Assembly (NCBI RefSeq): GCF_037154075.1 | Contig: NZ_JBANRJ010000001.1 | Location: forward strand, 862,001 to 926,000 | Direction: 5' to 3' | Source: Sphingobium aromaticiconvertens | GTDB lineage: Bacteria > Pseudomonadota > Alphaproteobacteria > Sphingomonadales > Sphingomonadaceae | Length of the DNA: 64,000 nucleotides | Shown here: one piece after another, positions 42,481 through 52,048 of the stretch | How positions within the stretch are numbered: position 1 is the first letter of the stretch | How the letters are laid out: every line of letters begins with the position of its first letter | Made by a program: the position numbers and the translations under genes | The notes under the pieces: generated by a model | Told to the model about the DNA's origin: nothing | Seen by the model: the letters and a program-made list of their open reading frames with translations, nothing else | The model's database searches: none

Positions 42481-43693
42481 TCGCGGCGCCCTTTGCGGCC
42501 TTGGCGGGTGCCTGCACCTTCACCCTGTCGCCCGTGCGGATCGCGTCGGGCGGCGTATCGACGATCCGGTCGTTTGGCGAGACGCCGCCCGATAGCTGGA
42601 CCGTGCTGCCTTCATCGCGGGCGATGGTGACAGGCTTTACGCGCACGCGTCCGTTGCGATCGACGATGGCGACCGTCGGGCCGTCATTGCCGTAGAGGAT
42701 TGTGCTGCCAGGTAGGGTCACGCCGTTGCCTTGACCGGCGCCGACATCGAACTTCACTTGAGCGAAGGCGCCGGGTTTCAGCGCACCATCGGGATTATCC
42801 GCCTGCAATTCGACCAGCACGGCACCGGACTGAGCATCGACGGCGCCCGCGCTGCGCGTCAGGGTCGCGGTGAAATTACGGCCCGGATATTCGGGTAGGG
42901 TGAGCGTTGCGCCCATGCCGGGCTTTACCGACGCCGAATAGCCCTGAGGCACCCGGACATAAATCCGCATCCGGTGAATGTCGGACACGGTGAAAAGCGG
43001 CTGCGCGGCGGCATTGCCGGAGACGACGAGCGCGCCGATCTGGGCGGAGCGGCTGGTGACGATGCCGCCAAAAGGCGCGGACAGGCGCGTAAAGCCCTGC
43101 AAGGCGCGCAAACGGTTCACATTGGCGAGCGCTGCGTTGGATACCGCGATCCGGGCGGCAAGGTCGCCCGCTTTCTCATCGGTTTCCTGCTGCGAGACGG
43201 CATCCTGTGCCAGCATCGCCTGCCAGCGCTTGGCTGTGCTGCCAGCGAGTCGCTGATTGGCGAGCGCGGTCTGATAATCGGCATTGGCCGCCGCAAGCTG
43301 CTGGTCGATTTCCGGCGCGTCGAGGATCGCCAGCGGCTGGCCCGCCCCGACATGATCGCCGATGTCGGCGAGCCAGCGACGGACATAGCCGTTGGTGCGC
43401 GCGTAGATGGCGGCGCTGTTATAGGCCTGCACATTGCCCGGCAGGACCAGCGCATTGCCCTCACCACCTATGGACGGGGTGACGACCGCGACCGTCGGGA
43501 TGGATGCGTCGGCGGCCGTTTCACGCAGGTCGTTGGTAGCGCTGATCCGCGTCGCCGTGCCGATGGCGACCACGCACAGGGCGACGACGGCAGCGCCGAT
43601 GCCCACCCGTTTCAGGGTGCGACTGTCCGGCCCGGTTGTTGCGACACTTTCCATGTCTGGATGGTCAGCTTGGGTGTTGATGTGCTCAGACAT
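42470..43693 (-). CDS. RND efflux periplasmic adaptor (membrane fusion protein)
   Basis: 407 aa. A cytoplasmic N-terminus (SEHINTQADHPDM) precedes one membrane helix (VGIGAAVVALCVVAIGTA), followed by the lipoyl half-motif VQAYNSAAIYARTNGYVRRWLADIGDHVGAGQPLAILDAPE, a helical hairpin, and beta-barrel segments (KPGMGATLTLPEYPGRNFTATLTRS). The start at 43693 is downstream of the open-frame beginning. It overlaps the permease by 8 bp and the outer-membrane gene by 11 bp. Confidence 0.92.
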   Translation of the reverse strand: MSEHINTQADHPDMESVATTGPDSRTLKRVGIGAAVVALCVVAIGTATRISATNDLRETAADASIPTVAVVTPSIGGEGNALVLPGNVQAYNSAAIYARTNGYVRRWLADIGDHVGAGQPLAILDAPEIDQQLAAANADYQTALANQRLAGSTAKRWQAMLAQDAVSQQETDEKAGDLAARIAVSNAALANVNRLRALQGFTRLSAPFGGIVTSRSAQIGALVVSGNAAAQPLFTVSDIHRMRIYVRVPQGYSASVKPGMGATLTLPEYPGRNFTATLTRSAGAVDAQSGAVLVELQADNPDGALKPGAFAQVKFDVGAGQGNGVTLPGSTILYGNDGPTVAIVDRNGRVRVKPVTIARDEGSTVQLSGGVSPNDRIVDTPPDAIRTGDRVKVQAPAKAAKGAANAR

Positions 43694-46600
43694 GGTTCGG
43701 CTGCATTTCCATGGAGGTCTGATCCTGCTGTCCATGCTTGCGGTGGACAAAGGCGAAGACGGTGGGGACGAAGAAGAGGGTGGCGATGGTGGCGCAGATC
43801 AGGCCGCCGATGACGGCACGGCCCAGCGGCGCATTCTGCTCGCCGCCTTCACCCAGGCCAAAGGCCATTGGCGCCATGCCGATGATCATCGCGAGCGCGG
43901 TCATCAGGACCGGACGGAAGCGGACCATTCCGGCCTCCAGCGCCGCTTTGGTCGCGTCGCCGAGGATTTCGAGTTGTTCGCGCGCGAAACTGACCACCAG
44001 GATTGAGTTGGCCGTGGCCACGCCCATGCACATGATCGCGCCGGTCAGGGCGGGGACGGAAAGCGTGGTGCCGGTCATGAACAATATCCACACGATCCCG
44101 GCCAGCGCGGCGGGCAGCGCGGTGATGATGACGAACGGATCGACCCAGCTCTGGAAGTTGACGACGATCAGCAGATAGATCAGCACGATCGCCCCGGCGA
44201 GGCCGAAGCCCAGCCCGGAAAAGGCCGTGTTCATCGTCGCATATTGGCCGCGAATGGTGACGGTCGTACCCTTGGGCAGTTCCTTTTCCAGCGATTTGAT
44301 CATGCGTTGAATGTCGCCCGCGACCGCGCCGAGGTCGCGGCCATGGGTGGTCGCATAGACGTCAAGCACGGGCGCGATATTATAATGCGACACGACCGGG
44401 ACCGTGTTGGACCGCACGATGGAGGCAAGGCCGCCCAGCGGTTGAACGGAAGTCGCGTTCGCACCCGATACGGGGACGTTGGCAAGCGCGCTGACCGACC
44501 CGACCAGATATTCCGGCGCCTGCGCCACGACCGGATATTGCACGCCATTTTCCGGATTGACGAAGAAGACGGGAGCGGTTTGCGACGTGCCGGCTAACTG
44601 GCTGGCAAGGCTGGTCGTCACGTCGCGCTCAGTCAGGCCATATTGACCGACACGGGACCGGTCGACATCCACATCAAGTTGCGGCGACCGGCCGGGCTGC
44701 TGGATGCGTGCATCGGCGAGGCCGGGGATGGCCGCTATCCGTGCCAGCAGCGTCTGGGCATAGGCGCGATTAGCGATCGCATCCTTGCCCGCAATCTGGA
44801 TATCGATCGGCGCGGGCGCGCCGAAATTCAGAATCTGGCTGGTGATGTCGGCAGGCAGGAAGGCGAAGGTCGATCCGGGGAAACGGGCGGGCAATTCGCG
44901 CCGTAACTGCGCCACGATGTCTTCGGTCGGGCGGTGTCCTTCCTTGAGCGCGATCAGCATGTCGCCATCCTGCGGTCCGATCGTGCCACTATTGTTATAG
45001 ACGGTGTTGATGGCACTGACTGGCAGGCCGATATTGTCCGTGACCGACCCCAGCTCCTCTGCCGGAATGATCTCCCTGATCACGCGGCCGATGCGGTCGA
45101 AGCGGGCGGCGGTATCTTCGATCCGCGAACCGACGGGCACGCGGACGTGCATCGCGATCTGGCCGGAATCGATCGACGGGAAGAAATTGCTGCCCAGCAT
45201 CGGCAGCAGGCCGAAGGAGAGGAGGACCACGACCATGAAGCCCAACAGAAAAGGCTTGCGGGCATTGAGCGCGCGGCGAAGCAGGCCGATATAGCCCGTC
45301 CGCACCCGCTCGAACCGATGTTCGAAGCCGCGCTGGAACCGGACCAGCGGATTGCGCGAGGTCGGTTCGCCCGCCAGATGCGCGTCTTCGTCGCCTTGCC
45401 TGTGGGGTTTGAGCAGATACATCGCCATCGTCGGCACCAGCGTGCGGGACAGGACGAAAGACGCGATCATCGCGAACACCACGGACAGCGCCATCGGCAC
45501 GAACAGGAAGCCCGCGACACCCGGCAGGAAGAACATCGGCACGAACACGATACAGATGCACAGCAGCGAGACGAAGGCCGGCGTCACAATCTGTTCGGCG
45601 CCGTCCAATATGGCCGCGATCACGCTCTTGCCCTGCTCCAGATGCCAGTTGATATTTTCGATCGTCACCGTGGCATCGTCGACCAGGATGCCGACGGCGA
45701 GCGCCAGTCCGCCCAGCGTCATGACGTTCAATGTCTGGCCAAAAGCCGCCAGCGCCGCAACGGCCGCGAGGATCGCCAGCGGGATGGAGAGGGCGATGAT
45801 GACGGTCGAGCGCCACGATCCCAGGAACAGCAGGATCATGAGCGAGGTCAACGCGGCCGCGATCGCGCCTTCATAGACGACGCCTTCGACCGCGCCCTTC
45901 ACGAATACAGACTGGTCGCCGACCGGTATGATCTTCAGGCTGTCGGGCAGGGTGGCGGCGATGCGGGGCAGCGCGTCCTTCACGCCGTCGACGATGGCGA
46001 GGGTCGATGTCGCGCCGTTCTTCAGCACTGTCAGCAGCACGGACCGGCCGCCCTCCACATGGACGACATTTTGCTGCGGGCCGTTACCATCGCGCACATA
46101 GGCGACGTCGCGCATATAGATGGTGGCGCCGTTCACCACCTTTACTGGAAGGTCGTTCAGCGCCTCGATCGATCCGGGGGCGTTGTTCAGGCGCACGCTA
46201 TACTGGGTCGCGCCGATCTTGACGAAGCCGGCGGGGTTGATCTGGTTCTGTGCCGCGATCGCGTTGCCCACATCCTGTGCCGACAATCCCTTGGACTGAA
46301 GCGCCAACGGATTGAGGTCGATCTGCACCTGTCGCTGCTTGCCGCCGGAAGGGAAAGGCATGGCGAGGCCCGGAATGGTCACGAGTTGCGGGCGGACCTG
46401 GTTCTGGCCGATGTCGAATAGCTGCTGTTCCGACAACCCCTTGCCCGACAGCGCGAGTTGCAGGATCGGCACGGTCGAGGCGCTGTAGTTCAGGATTAAC
46501 GGTGGGTTGATGCCCGGTGGCATCTGCCGCAGGACGGTCTGCGATATCGACGTGACCTGCGCTGTCGCGGTACGGATGTCGGCACCCGGCTGGAAGTAGA

Positions 46601-46883
46601 TTTTGGCGATGCCGACGCCCTGAAACGACTGGCTTTCGATATGCTCGATGTCGTTGACCGTGGTTGTCAGCACGCGCTCATAAGGGCCGATGATGCGGTT
46701 GGACATATCTTCGGGCGACAGGCCGGAATAGGTCCAGGCAACGGCGATCACAGGGATCTTGATGTCGGGGAAAATATCCACAGGGGTACGTATTGCTGCC
46801 GCCAGACCGACGATTGCGATCAGGATCGCCATGACAATGAAGGTCAGTGGACGATGCAGCGCGACCTTGACGATACCGATCAT
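43686..46883 (-). CDS. RND efflux permease (HAE1-like)
   Basis: 1065 aa with 12 membrane helices in the usual 1+5+1+5 arrangement and two large periplasmic loops. TM4 carries GILVDDATVTIENI, the Asp pair used for proton relay. Other signatures are PVDIFPDIKIPVIAVAWTYSGLSPEDM at the N-terminus and GVATANSILVVSFAREQL in the C-terminal half. It resembles the broad hydrophobe/amphiphile branch; a narrower substrate cannot be read. First gene of a three-gene operon, divergent from a LysR gene across a 300-bp region. Confidence 0.94.
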   Translation of the reverse strand: MIGIVKVALHRPLTFIVMAILIAIVGLAAAIRTPVDIFPDIKIPVIAVAWTYSGLSPEDMSNRIIGPYERVLTTTVNDIEHIESQSFQGVGIAKIYFQPGADIRTATAQVTSISQTVLRQMPPGINPPLILNYSASTVPILQLALSGKGLSEQQLFDIGQNQVRPQLVTIPGLAMPFPSGGKQRQVQIDLNPLALQSKGLSAQDVGNAIAAQNQINPAGFVKIGATQYSVRLNNAPGSIEALNDLPVKVVNGATIYMRDVAYVRDGNGPQQNVVHVEGGRSVLLTVLKNGATSTLAIVDGVKDALPRIAATLPDSLKIIPVGDQSVFVKGAVEGVVYEGAIAAALTSLMILLFLGSWRSTVIIALSIPLAILAAVAALAAFGQTLNVMTLGGLALAVGILVDDATVTIENINWHLEQGKSVIAAILDGAEQIVTPAFVSLLCICIVFVPMFFLPGVAGFLFVPMALSVVFAMIASFVLSRTLVPTMAMYLLKPHRQGDEDAHLAGEPTSRNPLVRFQRGFEHRFERVRTGYIGLLRRALNARKPFLLGFMVVVLLSFGLLPMLGSNFFPSIDSGQIAMHVRVPVGSRIEDTAARFDRIGRVIREIIPAEELGSVTDNIGLPVSAINTVYNNSGTIGPQDGDMLIALKEGHRPTEDIVAQLRRELPARFPGSTFAFLPADITSQILNFGAPAPIDIQIAGKDAIANRAYAQTLLARIAAIPGLADARIQQPGRSPQLDVDVDRSRVGQYGLTERDVTTSLASQLAGTSQTAPVFFVNPENGVQYPVVAQAPEYLVGSVSALANVPVSGANATSVQPLGGLASIVRSNTVPVVSHYNIAPVLDVYATTHGRDLGAVAGDIQRMIKSLEKELPKGTTVTIRGQYATMNTAFSGLGFGLAGAIVLIYLLIVVNFQSWVDPFVIITALPAALAGIVWILFMTGTTLSVPALTGAIMCMGVATANSILVVSFAREQLEILGDATKAALEAGMVRFRPVLMTALAMIIGMAPMAFGLGEGGEQNAPLGRAVIGGLICATIATLFFVPTVFAFVHRKHGQQDQTSMEMQPNHV

Positions 46884-47183
46884 TCACAACTCCTGGGCGC
46901 GCAACCGATAATCCGGTGCGTGGCATGCATCCGCCTCTCCCAAAGCTATAGTCCTTCTCTAGCGCGATCGCTTGTCCGACATAAGCAGGCGAAAACTGCA
47001 TAGAGCTATGATTGACGTTCATGAATGTGCTGACATGTGATGCCGGGGACGTCCCCTTGCGGAGCGGACCTTTTTCATCACAGGACGGCGATATATTGCT
47101 ATTTTGTTGCGTGAAATGCGCCCCTCAATCATTTGCGTCTAATATATAATTCGGCATGTTTGATATGTTTGAGGACTGGATTG
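46884..47183. promoter_or_regulatory. Divergent control region of RND operon and LysR gene
   Basis: 300 bp without a gene. It contains the perfect palindrome CATAGAGCTATG (46999-47010) and TTCATGAA a few bases later, followed by an AT-rich stretch with TTTGTTGCGTG and TAATATATAATT (near 47140-47155). Any of these could be operator or promoter elements; none can be assigned with certainty. Confidence 0.5.
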
Positions 47184-48074
47184 ATGGATCTGCGTCATCT
47201 GCGCTACTTTCTGTGCGTTGCGGAGGAACTGCATTTTGGCAGGGCCGCGCTCAGGCTCGGCATCTCCCAGCCGCCGCTCAGCCAGCAAATCCGGGCGCTT
47301 GAGGTGGAATTGGGCGTGCAGCTATTCGATCGTACCAGTCGCCGGGTGCGCCTGACGGTCGCGGGAAAGGCCTTTGAACCTGAAGCGCGGCAAACGCTGC
47401 TTCAGGCCGATCATGCGGCGGCGACTGCCCAGCGGGCGCAGCGCGGCGAGAGTGGGCATCTTGCGCTGAGCTTCACCCCGTCTGGCCCGTTCGTGTCCCG
47501 TATAGCCGGTGCGCTCTATCGCTTCCGCCAGCGCTATCCGCAGGTCGAAATGACCTTATGCGAACTGGGCCGCGACGAGCAGATAGAAGGGGTGCGTGAT
47601 CGCCGGCTGGACATCGGGGTCGTGCGGGATTTCGGAAAGCCGACGCTGCCCGCTGGCATGGCCGCCCATTGTCTGCTGACAGAAGATATGGTGCTGACCC
47701 TGCGCGCCGATCATCCGCTGGCGCAACAGGAGGCCGATCCTGGTATCGCCGATCTGGCGAATGAACCGCTGGTGCTTTATGGCGCCGCGAACGGGGCGGG
47801 GTTCAACGAACATTTCTTCGCGCTGTGCGAAAAGGCAGGTTTCGTGCCTCGTGTCGCGCTGGAGGCAGGCAGCCTTGCCACCTTGCTGGGATTGGTGGCT
47901 GCGGGTTTTGGTCCGACGATCATTGCGCGCTCGATGGCGCGACTGCACGTCGATACATTGGTCAACCGATCGTTCGACAAACCTGTCACCAGTTCCTTGT
48001 GGCTCATCCACAATCCTGACCTGTCGGCGACCGCAGCGTCCTTCAAACAAACGGTCATCGCAGAGGAGCAATGA
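47184..48074 (+). CDS. LysR family transcriptional regulator
   Basis: 296 aa. MDLRHLRYFLCVAEELHFGRAALRLGISQPPLSQQIRALEVELGVQLFDRTSRRV is the HTH domain; the effector domain begins at GHLALSFTPSGPFVSRI. GAGGAC precedes the ATG. It is divergent from the RND efflux operon and is its probable local regulator; the DNA site may be the palindrome at 46999-47010. The first part of the open frame (from 47133) is not translated by comparison with the family. Confidence 0.93.
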   Translation: MDLRHLRYFLCVAEELHFGRAALRLGISQPPLSQQIRALEVELGVQLFDRTSRRVRLTVAGKAFEPEARQTLLQADHAAATAQRAQRGESGHLALSFTPSGPFVSRIAGALYRFRQRYPQVEMTLCELGRDEQIEGVRDRRLDIGVVRDFGKPTLPAGMAAHCLLTEDMVLTLRADHPLAQQEADPGIADLANEPLVLYGAANGAGFNEHFFALCEKAGFVPRVALEAGSLATLLGLVAAGFGPTIIARSMARLHVDTLVNRSFDKPVTSSLWLIHNPDLSATAASFKQTVIAEEQ

Positions 48075-48367
48075 AGGCAGGCCCGTCATTCATGCCTTAG
48101 TACCCATATTTCGCATGGGCGATCAGTTTGTCCATGAAAGCACCGCTTCATGGGGTTGGGGGTGACGAAGCGATGACCGGCGATCATCCCGTTGATTGAG
48201 TGTTCCGCCTTTGCCACGGGCTTCAACGCGGTCCGGGACGATCGTCAGGATCTTTTTCCGGGCCGGTTTCTCCGTTGGCTGGTCGGACTTCGCGCCTTTG
48301 TCCGGGGCGGATCGTCCACGATATGCGATATTGAAATGTGCTTGTCCGTGTGCGTTATGATTGGGTC
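48075..48367 (+). promoter_or_regulatory. Intergenic region with candidate promoter of the GntR gene
   Basis: 293 bp without a gene. Near its right end TTGAAA (48331-48336) and TTATGA (48355-48360) are separated by 18 bp, a good sigma-70-type match that places the transcription start within a few bases of the GntR ATG at 48368; the message may be leaderless. No conserved element is visible in the rest. Confidence 0.45.
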
Positions 48368-49018
48368 ATGAACCTCATCATCAGAAATCTGTCTGAGCAA
48401 CTGGTCGATCTTGTCCGTGAACGTATTCTGACCGGACGCGTTGCTCCCGATGGACCGATCCGTCAGGATGCCCTCGCCGCTGAACTGGGCATCAGCAAGA
48501 TTCCATTGCGCGAGGCGCTGGCGCGTCTGGAGCAGGAGGGGTTGTTGAAATCCCAGGCTAATCGTGGCTTTTTTGTCCGCAGTCTCAATCGGGGGGAAGC
48601 GGAAGAAGTCTATGCCCTGCGCATGAAGCTGGAGCCGGACGTCATGGCGCTGGCGGCGGCCCGTGCGAGTGAGGCCGATCATGCCATCGCGATTGGAACG
48701 CTCGCAACGCTGGACCAGGTGACGGACAAGGGGGGCGATGGCGTGGGGGCGTTCAATCGCGCATTCCATATGGCGTTGCTCACGCCCAGCCGGCAGCCGT
48801 TGTCGATGACGATCCTGCAACGCCTGCATGTTCTTTCGGAGCGCTATGTCCGTAAACATCTGGAGCCGCTGGGCCGGGATGAACGGGCGAATGAAGAGCA
48901 TCGCGAGATGTTGGAGGCATGGCTGGCACGCGATGACAAGCGTATCCGGGCAGTGACCATCGCGCATATCGAGAAGATCATGGACGATCTCAGGGTTCAG
49001 CTCGACGCTGGCGGCTGA
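48368..49018 (+). CDS. GntR family regulator with FCD domain
   Basis: 216 aa. Winged HTH (LVDLVRERILTGRVAPDGPIRQDALAAELGISKIPLREALARLEQEGLLKS) followed by the all-helical FCD effector domain with RMKLEPDVMALAAARAS, FNRAFHMALL and HREMLEAWLARD (metal-binding His/Asp). This branch usually senses carboxylic acids and represses catabolic genes. It sits at the edge of the scarred region, near the FAS1-like dehydratase on the opposite strand. The ATG at 48368 is followed directly by homology. Confidence 0.9.
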   Translation: MNLIIRNLSEQLVDLVRERILTGRVAPDGPIRQDALAAELGISKIPLREALARLEQEGLLKSQANRGFFVRSLNRGEAEEVYALRMKLEPDVMALAAARASEADHAIAIGTLATLDQVTDKGGDGVGAFNRAFHMALLTPSRQPLSMTILQRLHVLSERYVRKHLEPLGRDERANEEHREMLEAWLARDDKRIRAVTIAHIEKIMDDLRVQLDAGG

Positions 49019-49039
49019 TCTGTGGGGCAAGGACGGCGT

Positions 49040-49394
49040 TTAACCGGGCAGAAAGCCTGATCGCCGCAGTCGGTCGACCGAATCCCGTGCAACCGGCGCA
49101 CGGATGCCGTTCACTAGCCGAATTTCCCGATTCCGTCCAGCGCCTGCTGTTTCGGCAACCGCCTCCCTTGCCACCCACCAACTGCGATGGGTTTGCTCGC
49201 CGGATATGTCGTCCATTTCGGCTATCGCGTCGCAGGCGGATAAGGATCAGCTCGCTTTCGTTCAGGCCATGGACGCGCACATAGTGATCCTCGCTTTCCA
49301 GCGCGAGGATGGCGCCGCCAAAGCTTGCGCTCAATCGATCGTGAAGGCGGGGGCGGACGGTACCTATGGCCTCGCGGACAGGAAACAGCGGCAT
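49040..49394 (-). pseudogene. LytTR DNA-binding domain remnant, frameshifted
   Basis: The frame opening at 49394 gives ILALESEDHYVRVHGLNESELILIRLR, the first half of a LytTR domain. The rest, DAIAEMDDISGEQTHRSWWVAREAVAET, then VNGIRAPVARDSVDRLRRSGFLPG, is in a different frame and ends in a stop at 49040. The two parts join if two bases are missing at CGCCTGCGACGCGATA (near 49240). The N-terminal sensory or membrane part of such regulators is also absent. I read this as an inactivated gene. A sequencing error could mimic the frameshift but would not restore the missing N-terminus. Confidence 0.8.
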
Positions 49395-49409
49395 TGGTGT
49401 CCCCAGTGT

Positions 49410-50573
49410 TCAGGCCTTGGACGGCAGTTCGATTTCGGCCTTGGCGGTGGCCATGGTGACCCCCAGATGGCTGGCCATCTTGCAGTCGATCTGAACGATC
49501 TTGCGGCCGTCTTCGTCGACCAGCTTGTCGACGATCGTGGCAGTCATCACGGTTGCTTCGCCAGTAAAGGCAGGGCCGCGATAGGAGGAGTTGAGGTGGA
49601 CGACCTGGCCCCATTCGCCAGCCCAGCCCGCCAGATAGTCGATGATCCATGCGCCCATGGAAGCGCCATAGCCATAGGAGCGCGGCATGCCGATATAGCG
49701 CGCCCAACGGGGGAAAAGGTGCCCGCGCGATGGGCCGAAATAGGCGCCGTCGGTCAGTTCCGGATTGATCTTCTCCATCACCGGGTCATTTTCGTGACCG
49801 GCCATCGCCGGGTCAAAGCCCAGCGCCTCCATATCAATACCCGGCCGGTGGGTGCCACCCCAGATGGTGAACAGATAGGCGCGCCACTCGGTCGTCAGGC
49901 TGGCGATGGTATGCGGGCCAAAGACGCGCACGGGCAGGGTGTCGCCAACCGAGGCATCCTCCCAGTACCGCTTGCCATGACCCAGATCATGCATCGCATT
50001 GATATATTCGAGCTTCTTTTCTTCCAGATCGACCAGAGCCTCATCGGTCCATTCCGGGTCTTCCGTATTTTCCAACGATCCCATTTCGAGAGCCAGGTCG
50101 TTGCGATAGCGGATGGCGGTCGAACGCTGCTTGGCGATCAGATCGCCGTTCTGGTTGTAGTAATTATTGTCGCCGCGCTGGAAGCAGGTCGGTCCCGCGA
50201 ATTTGGTGTCCTTCACCACATAATCGAACGGAACCTTCTCGTTGGTGATCATATCGCCGCCGAAAATCTTGGGGCCATAGAACCACCATTCGTCGCCGCC
50301 AAAGATCAGGTGCGAACCGGGGATGCGGCCAACGCAGGCAGGCCCGGCGCCATGGCCGTCATCGGCCGCGACGGCGAAGGATTGTGGGGCAACCAGCTTG
50401 CCGTACCGGCTTTCGGCGGCGAAATCATGGTCGTAATGCACCAGGTTGGGATAGTGCATCGCCTGCGCCCAGCGGCGGAAGTCGTTGTTATGCAACGGCT
50501 CCTTCATACGGGCAGGGGCAATCGGTTTGCCCATATAGCTGTCGAGATCGGAGCAATCGAGCATATTGGTCAT
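49410..50573 (-). CDS. FAS1-like dehydratase domain protein
   Basis: 387 aa double hot-dog protein. MaoC/FAS1-like dehydratase segments: VHYDHDFAAESRYGKLVAPQSFAVAADDGHG, HLIFGGDEWWFYGPKIFGGDMIT, and the C-terminal PRSYGYGASMGAWIIDYLAGWAG with QVVHLNSSYRGPAFTGEATVMTATI. It should hydrate or dehydrate an acyl-thioester intermediate. The start may be ATG 50573 or 50564; the ATG region lacks a good ribosome site. Such proteins occur in the catabolism of aromatic or alicyclic compounds, which fits the neighbouring regulators and the amidohydrolase remnant. Confidence 0.85.
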   Translation of the reverse strand: MTNMLDCSDLDSYMGKPIAPARMKEPLHNNDFRRWAQAMHYPNLVHYDHDFAAESRYGKLVAPQSFAVAADDGHGAGPACVGRIPGSHLIFGGDEWWFYGPKIFGGDMITNEKVPFDYVVKDTKFAGPTCFQRGDNNYYNQNGDLIAKQRSTAIRYRNDLALEMGSLENTEDPEWTDEALVDLEEKKLEYINAMHDLGHGKRYWEDASVGDTLPVRVFGPHTIASLTTEWRAYLFTIWGGTHRPGIDMEALGFDPAMAGHENDPVMEKINPELTDGAYFGPSRGHLFPRWARYIGMPRSYGYGASMGAWIIDYLAGWAGEWGQVVHLNSSYRGPAFTGEATVMTATIVDKLVDEDGRKIVQIDCKMASHLGVTMATAKAEIELPSKA

Positions 50574-50692
50574 CGGGAGGAGCCTCGCGATCAAAAGTTG
50601 ATGGGGAACGACCATCGGTCATCCGCTTGCATCTTCTTTGCCGCATTCCGAGGAATTCTCGAACCGCAGGTGCGATATGTGGATAGGATGGT

Positions 50693-52048
50693 TCAGGCCG
50701 TACCCGTGACAGAGTCCGGTACTGGTAACACCACCCGCGCCGTCAAACCGCCGCCGGGGCGGGATTCCAGCGAAACCGTACCGCCATGAGCGGTCGCGGC
50801 GGACAGGACGATGGACAGGCCCAGCCCCACGCCGCCCGTCTTGCGGTTGCGCGACGGTTCGCCCCGGAAAAAGGGTTCAAAGGCGCGGGCAAGCTGCGCC
50901 TGAACCATGCCCGGTCCCTCGTCCGATACCTCGACAATGGCCTGCAGGCCGTCGCGTCGCACGGATACCCGCGCGCTGCCGCCATATTTGACGGCGTTGT
51001 CGATCAAGTTGGTGAACAGCCGTTTCAGCAGGATCATGTCGCCCGCTATGGTGATGGATTGGGCGTCCAGCATTGTGACATCTTCACCCATGTCGGCAAA
51101 GTCATCGACCAGCCCCTCGACCAGCATCCCCAGGTCCAGCGGTTCCATCACCCGCGGGCGGCTTTCATTGTCGACGAAATCCAGCGTCGTGCCGATCAAC
51201 TGCTCCATCTGGCTGATTTCCTGCTCCGCAGCCTTGCGGATCGCTTCGGGTGCGGTGGCAAGGTGAAAGTGCAATCGCGATAGCGGCGTCCGCAAGTCAT
51301 GCGCGATCGCGCCGACGACCGAGGTCCGCTCCTGCACGAAGCGGGCGATGCGCGATTGCATCTCGTTCAGCGATTGGGCGGCCATGCGGATTTCCGTCGG
51401 CCCCTCGATGGGTACGGGTTTCTCCTCGATCCCCGCGCCCAGCCGCTTGGCGGACGCGGCAAAGGCGCGGATCGGGCGGGTCAGCCGGGCGCTGAACCAC
51501 ATGCTGAGCGGGATGATGAACAACAGGCCGAAGATGAACGTATCCCGACCCGTCAGCCGCCAGATATTTTCGGGCGCGCGCGCCTTGCGTGTGATCAGCC
51601 GCCATTGCCCCGATGGCTGGCGTATCGCTGCGGTAAAGGTGCCGACAATGAAGGGATCGGCGGCACCCTCCTTGCCATAAAGATCAACCTCTTGGGTGAT
51701 CTGCGTGAACCGCTCCCTGTCCCCGGGGTTCAGATAGACACGCACATCCTCCTGAGGCAGGTTCAACTGGTCCGCCAGCATGGCGGATACCAGCTTTTCG
51801 GTGCGGTCGGTCACCGGCCTTGGTTCGGCGGCTTGTTCGCGTGACCGGAGCACTGGCGTATCGCGGACGAGCGGCAGATCGCGCACGATCCGCGAAATTT
51901 CGTAGATGGAAACAGGGATCCGTTCCGGTGGATGTATCAGGAACAGGATCGACAGGCTGAACGCCGTCATGGTGACGATCGTCCCCAGCGCCATCGCCAG
52001 CATATGGGCGTGGATGGAATTGGCCCAACGTGTGATCCGGGCCATCAT
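50693..52048 (-). CDS. Sensor histidine kinase (EnvZ-like)
   Basis: 451 aa. Two membrane helices (about residues 15-35 and 165-185) frame a periplasmic sensor domain of roughly 130 aa. A HAMP linker (RLTRPIRAFAASAKRLGAG) is followed by the dimerisation/phosphoacceptor helix with GAIAHDLRTPLSRL (His about residue 250) and the ATPase boxes NLIDNAVKYG, DEGPGM and GGVGLGLSIV. It begins with an ATGA overlap on the response regulator stop. The pair is divergent from the HiPIP-DUF1552 cluster and may control it (inference). Confidence 0.93.
   Translation of the reverse strand: MMARITRWANSIHAHMLAMALGTIVTMTAFSLSILFLIHPPERIPVSIYEISRIVRDLPLVRDTPVLRSREQAAEPRPVTDRTEKLVSAMLADQLNLPQEDVRVYLNPGDRERFTQITQEVDLYGKEGAADPFIVGTFTAAIRQPSGQWRLITRKARAPENIWRLTGRDTFIFGLLFIIPLSMWFSARLTRPIRAFAASAKRLGAGIEEKPVPIEGPTEIRMAAQSLNEMQSRIARFVQERTSVVGAIAHDLRTPLSRLHFHLATAPEAIRKAAEQEISQMEQLIGTTLDFVDNESRPRVMEPLDLGMLVEGLVDDFADMGEDVTMLDAQSITIAGDMILLKRLFTNLIDNAVKYGGSARVSVRRDGLQAIVEVSDEGPGMVQAQLARAFEPFFRGEPSRNRKTGGVGLGLSIVLSAATAHGGTVSLESRPGGGLTARVVLPVPDSVTGTA

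Noticed and set aside
44934..46421. 495-aa open frame on the plus strand
   Set aside because: Antisense to the RND permease; composition dominated by Arg, Asp, His and Gln, no fold or signal. Coding evidence is on the other strand.
49104..50789. 561-aa open frame on the plus strand
   Set aside because: Antisense to the FAS1-like dehydratase; no recognisable domains.
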